Of a DNA stretch of 6,959 nt, positions 5,809-6,959 are shown one piece after another. The stretch lies in NCBI GenBank assembly GCA_021783685.1, contig JAJXTQ010000101.1:1-6959 (forward strand). Direction: 5' to 3'. Every line of letters begins with the position of its first letter. Positions within the stretch are counted from its first letter, which is position 1. The notes beneath the pieces were generated by a model. It had not been told where the DNA came from. It saw only the letters and a program-made list of their open reading frames with translations, and made no database searches. Made by a program: the position numbers and the translations under genes. Source of the stretch: Pseudomonadota bacterium. GTDB lineage: Bacteria > Pseudomonadota > Gammaproteobacteria > UBA5335.

Positions 5809-6959
5809 CCGGGCTCTGTATCCTGGGCGCCACCGGCAGCATCGGTTGCAGCACGCTGGACGTGGTGGCGCAGCATCCGGACCGGTTCCGGGTCGTGGCA
5901 CTGACGGCCCATCGTCAGCTCGATCGCCTTCTCGCCCAATGCCAGCAATTTCGGCCCGACGTGGCCGTGGTGGCGGACGCCGGGGCGGCCCGGCACCTGC
6001 AGGATGCCCTGGGCGCCGCCCGGGTCTCGACGCAGGTCTGGCATGGCGAGGAAGGGCTCGTCCGCGCCGCGGCCTTGCCCGAGGTGGGCATGACCATGGC
6101 CGCCATCGTCGGCGCCGCCGGTCTGATGCCGACCTTGAGCGCCGTGCGCGGCGGCAAGACTGTGCTGCTCGCCAACAAGGAGTCGCTCGTCATGGGCGGC
6201 GCCCTGTTCATGGCGGAGGTGCAGCGTCACGGCGCACAGCTCATTCCCATCGACAGCGAGCACAACGCCATCTTCCAGTGCCTCCCGCGGGCATTCGCGC
6301 CGGGCCTGGCGGGGGCGGGTGTCCGTCGCCTGATGCTGACGGCGTCGGGCGGGCCGTTTCGGCGCATGACGGCCGAAGACATGGCGGCGGTGACGCCGGA
6401 GGCGGCCTGTGCCCATCCCAACTGGGTCATGGGCCGCAAGATTTCGGTCGATTCGGCGACCTTGATGAACAAGGGACTGGAACTGATCGAGGCGCACTGG
6501 CTGTTCGGCCTGCCGCCCGAGCGGATCGAGGTGGTGGTCCATCCGCAGAGCGTGATCCATTCCCTGGTCGAATACGTGGATGGCTCCGTGCTCGCCCAGC
6601 TTGGCCATCCGGACATGCGTACCCCCATCGCGCACGCCCTGGGTTGGCCCGAGCGCCTCGCCCTCGACCTGCCGCCGCTCGATCTCGTGCGGGTCGGCAA
6701 TCTCGACTTCGAAGCGCCCGACCACGCACGATTCCCTTCGCTGGGTCTGGCCTATGACGCCCTGCGCAGCGGAGGCGGCGCGCCGGTCGTGCTCAACGCC
6801 GCGAACGAACTGGCGGTGGCGGCGTTTCTCGAGCGGCGCCTGCCGTTCGTCGGTATTCCGGCCTTGATCGATCGGGCCTTGCAGCGCCTCGGCGACCAAG
6901 CGGCAGGATGCTGGGAGGCGGTGATAGAATTGGACCGCAGGACACGCGCGAGCTGCGCG
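5799..6959 (+). CDS. dxr: 1-deoxy-D-xylulose 5-phosphate reductoisomerase, 3' end cut by the window
   Basis: Dxr converts 1-deoxyxylulose 5-phosphate to 2-C-methylerythritol 4-phosphate with NADPH, the committed step of the MEP isoprenoid pathway. The open frame gives 387 residues up to the edge without a stop; E. coli Dxr has 398, so only about ten residues seem missing. Landmarks are the NADPH loop GATGSIG (10-16), [13 protein letters not shown] (101-113), LLANKESLV (123-131), the metal ligands D152, E154 and E228 (E. coli D150, E152, E231), H206 and W209 in the HPNW flexible loop, and HPQSVIHS (248-255). Residues 160-180 are about five shorter than in E. coli. The ATG at 5799 overlaps the cdsA stop by 10 bases. 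A GTG at 5805 would give an N-terminus equal in length to E. coli and is also possible. Its product feeds UppS upstream in the cluster. Confidence 0.96.
   Translation, partial: MAVTGLCILGATGSIGCSTLDVVAQHPDRFRVVALTAHRQLDRLLAQCQQFRPDVAVVADAGAARHLQDALGAARVSTQVWHGEEGLVRAAALPEVGMTMAAIVGAAGLMPTLSAVRGGKTVLLANKESLVMGGALFMAEVQRHGAQLIPIDSEHNAIFQCLPRAFAPGLAGAGVRRLMLTASGGPFRRMTAEDMAAVTPEAACAHPNWVMGRKISVDSATLMNKGLELIEAHWLFGLPPERIEVVVHPQSVIHSLVEYVDGSVLAQLGHPDMRTPIAHALGWPERLALDLPPLDLVRVGNLDFEAPDHARFPSLGLAYDALRSGGGAPVVLNAANELAVAAFLERRLPFVGIPALIDRALQRLGDQAAGCWEAVIELDRRTRASCA

Noticed and set aside
4927..5901. Long antisense open frame over cdsA (324 codons)
   Set aside because: The composition is low-complexity (Arg, Pro, His, Gln), as expected for the complement of a GC-rich membrane protein gene.
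5846..6757. Plus-strand open frame of 303 codons inside dxr
   Set aside because: It is an arginine/glycine-rich frame-shifted reading of dxr; the dxr frame itself is continuous with all catalytic residues.
5607..6899. Long antisense open frame over dxr (430 codons)
   Set aside because: It is the longest closed frame on either strand but lies opposite the fully conserved dxr, which runs off the edge. It shows no recognisable domain and is explained by codon bias.
1..6959. Novel defence system, mobile element, CRISPR array or RNA gene
   Set aside because: Every coding region is a conserved housekeeping gene in its usual order. No direct repeats, transposase, integrase, tRNA-like fold or compositional break was seen.

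Overview
The window is an ordinary, intact stretch of core bacterial chromosome, high in GC (roughly two thirds by eye). Gene order and protein sequence both point to a gammaproteobacterium or a close relative such as Acidithiobacillia. The products align without gaps or with small gaps to the Escherichia coli proteins as I remember them; the species cannot be named from this window.

Left part (1-818, minus strand): map (methionine aminopeptidase), followed at the window edge by a good ribosome binding site and the first six codons of another minus-strand gene, which by usual gammaproteobacterial gene order may be glnD.

Middle (819-1072): a 254-base divergent intergenic region. It carries a TG-extended -10 promoter with a very GC-rich discriminator reading towards rpsB. 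A candidate map promoter on the other strand has a -10 that overlaps the rpsB -10. A long, foldable rpsB leader of about 150 bases fits the known idea that S2 controls its own operon.

Right part (1073-6959, plus strand): rpsB, tsf, pyrH, frr, uppS, cdsA and the nearly complete dxr, all in one direction. Spacing is tight: 40, 87, 1 and 64 bases, then overlaps of 7 and 10 bases. This is the conserved translation / UMP kinase / isoprenoid-lipid cluster. S2, EF-Ts and the ribosome recycling factor serve translation. UMP kinase supplies pyrimidine nucleotides, including the CTP that CdsA uses. Dxr opens the MEP isoprenoid pathway, UppS uses its products to make the undecaprenyl carrier for cell wall synthesis, and CdsA makes CDP-diacylglycerol for phospholipids.

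I found no mobile element, CRISPR array, tRNA, rRNA, clear intrinsic terminator, frameshift or foreign-looking gene. The points worth a second look are regulatory: the overlapping divergent promoters, the rpsB leader with two mutually exclusive pairings, and two small hairpins before uppS. I do not see a previously undescribed system here.
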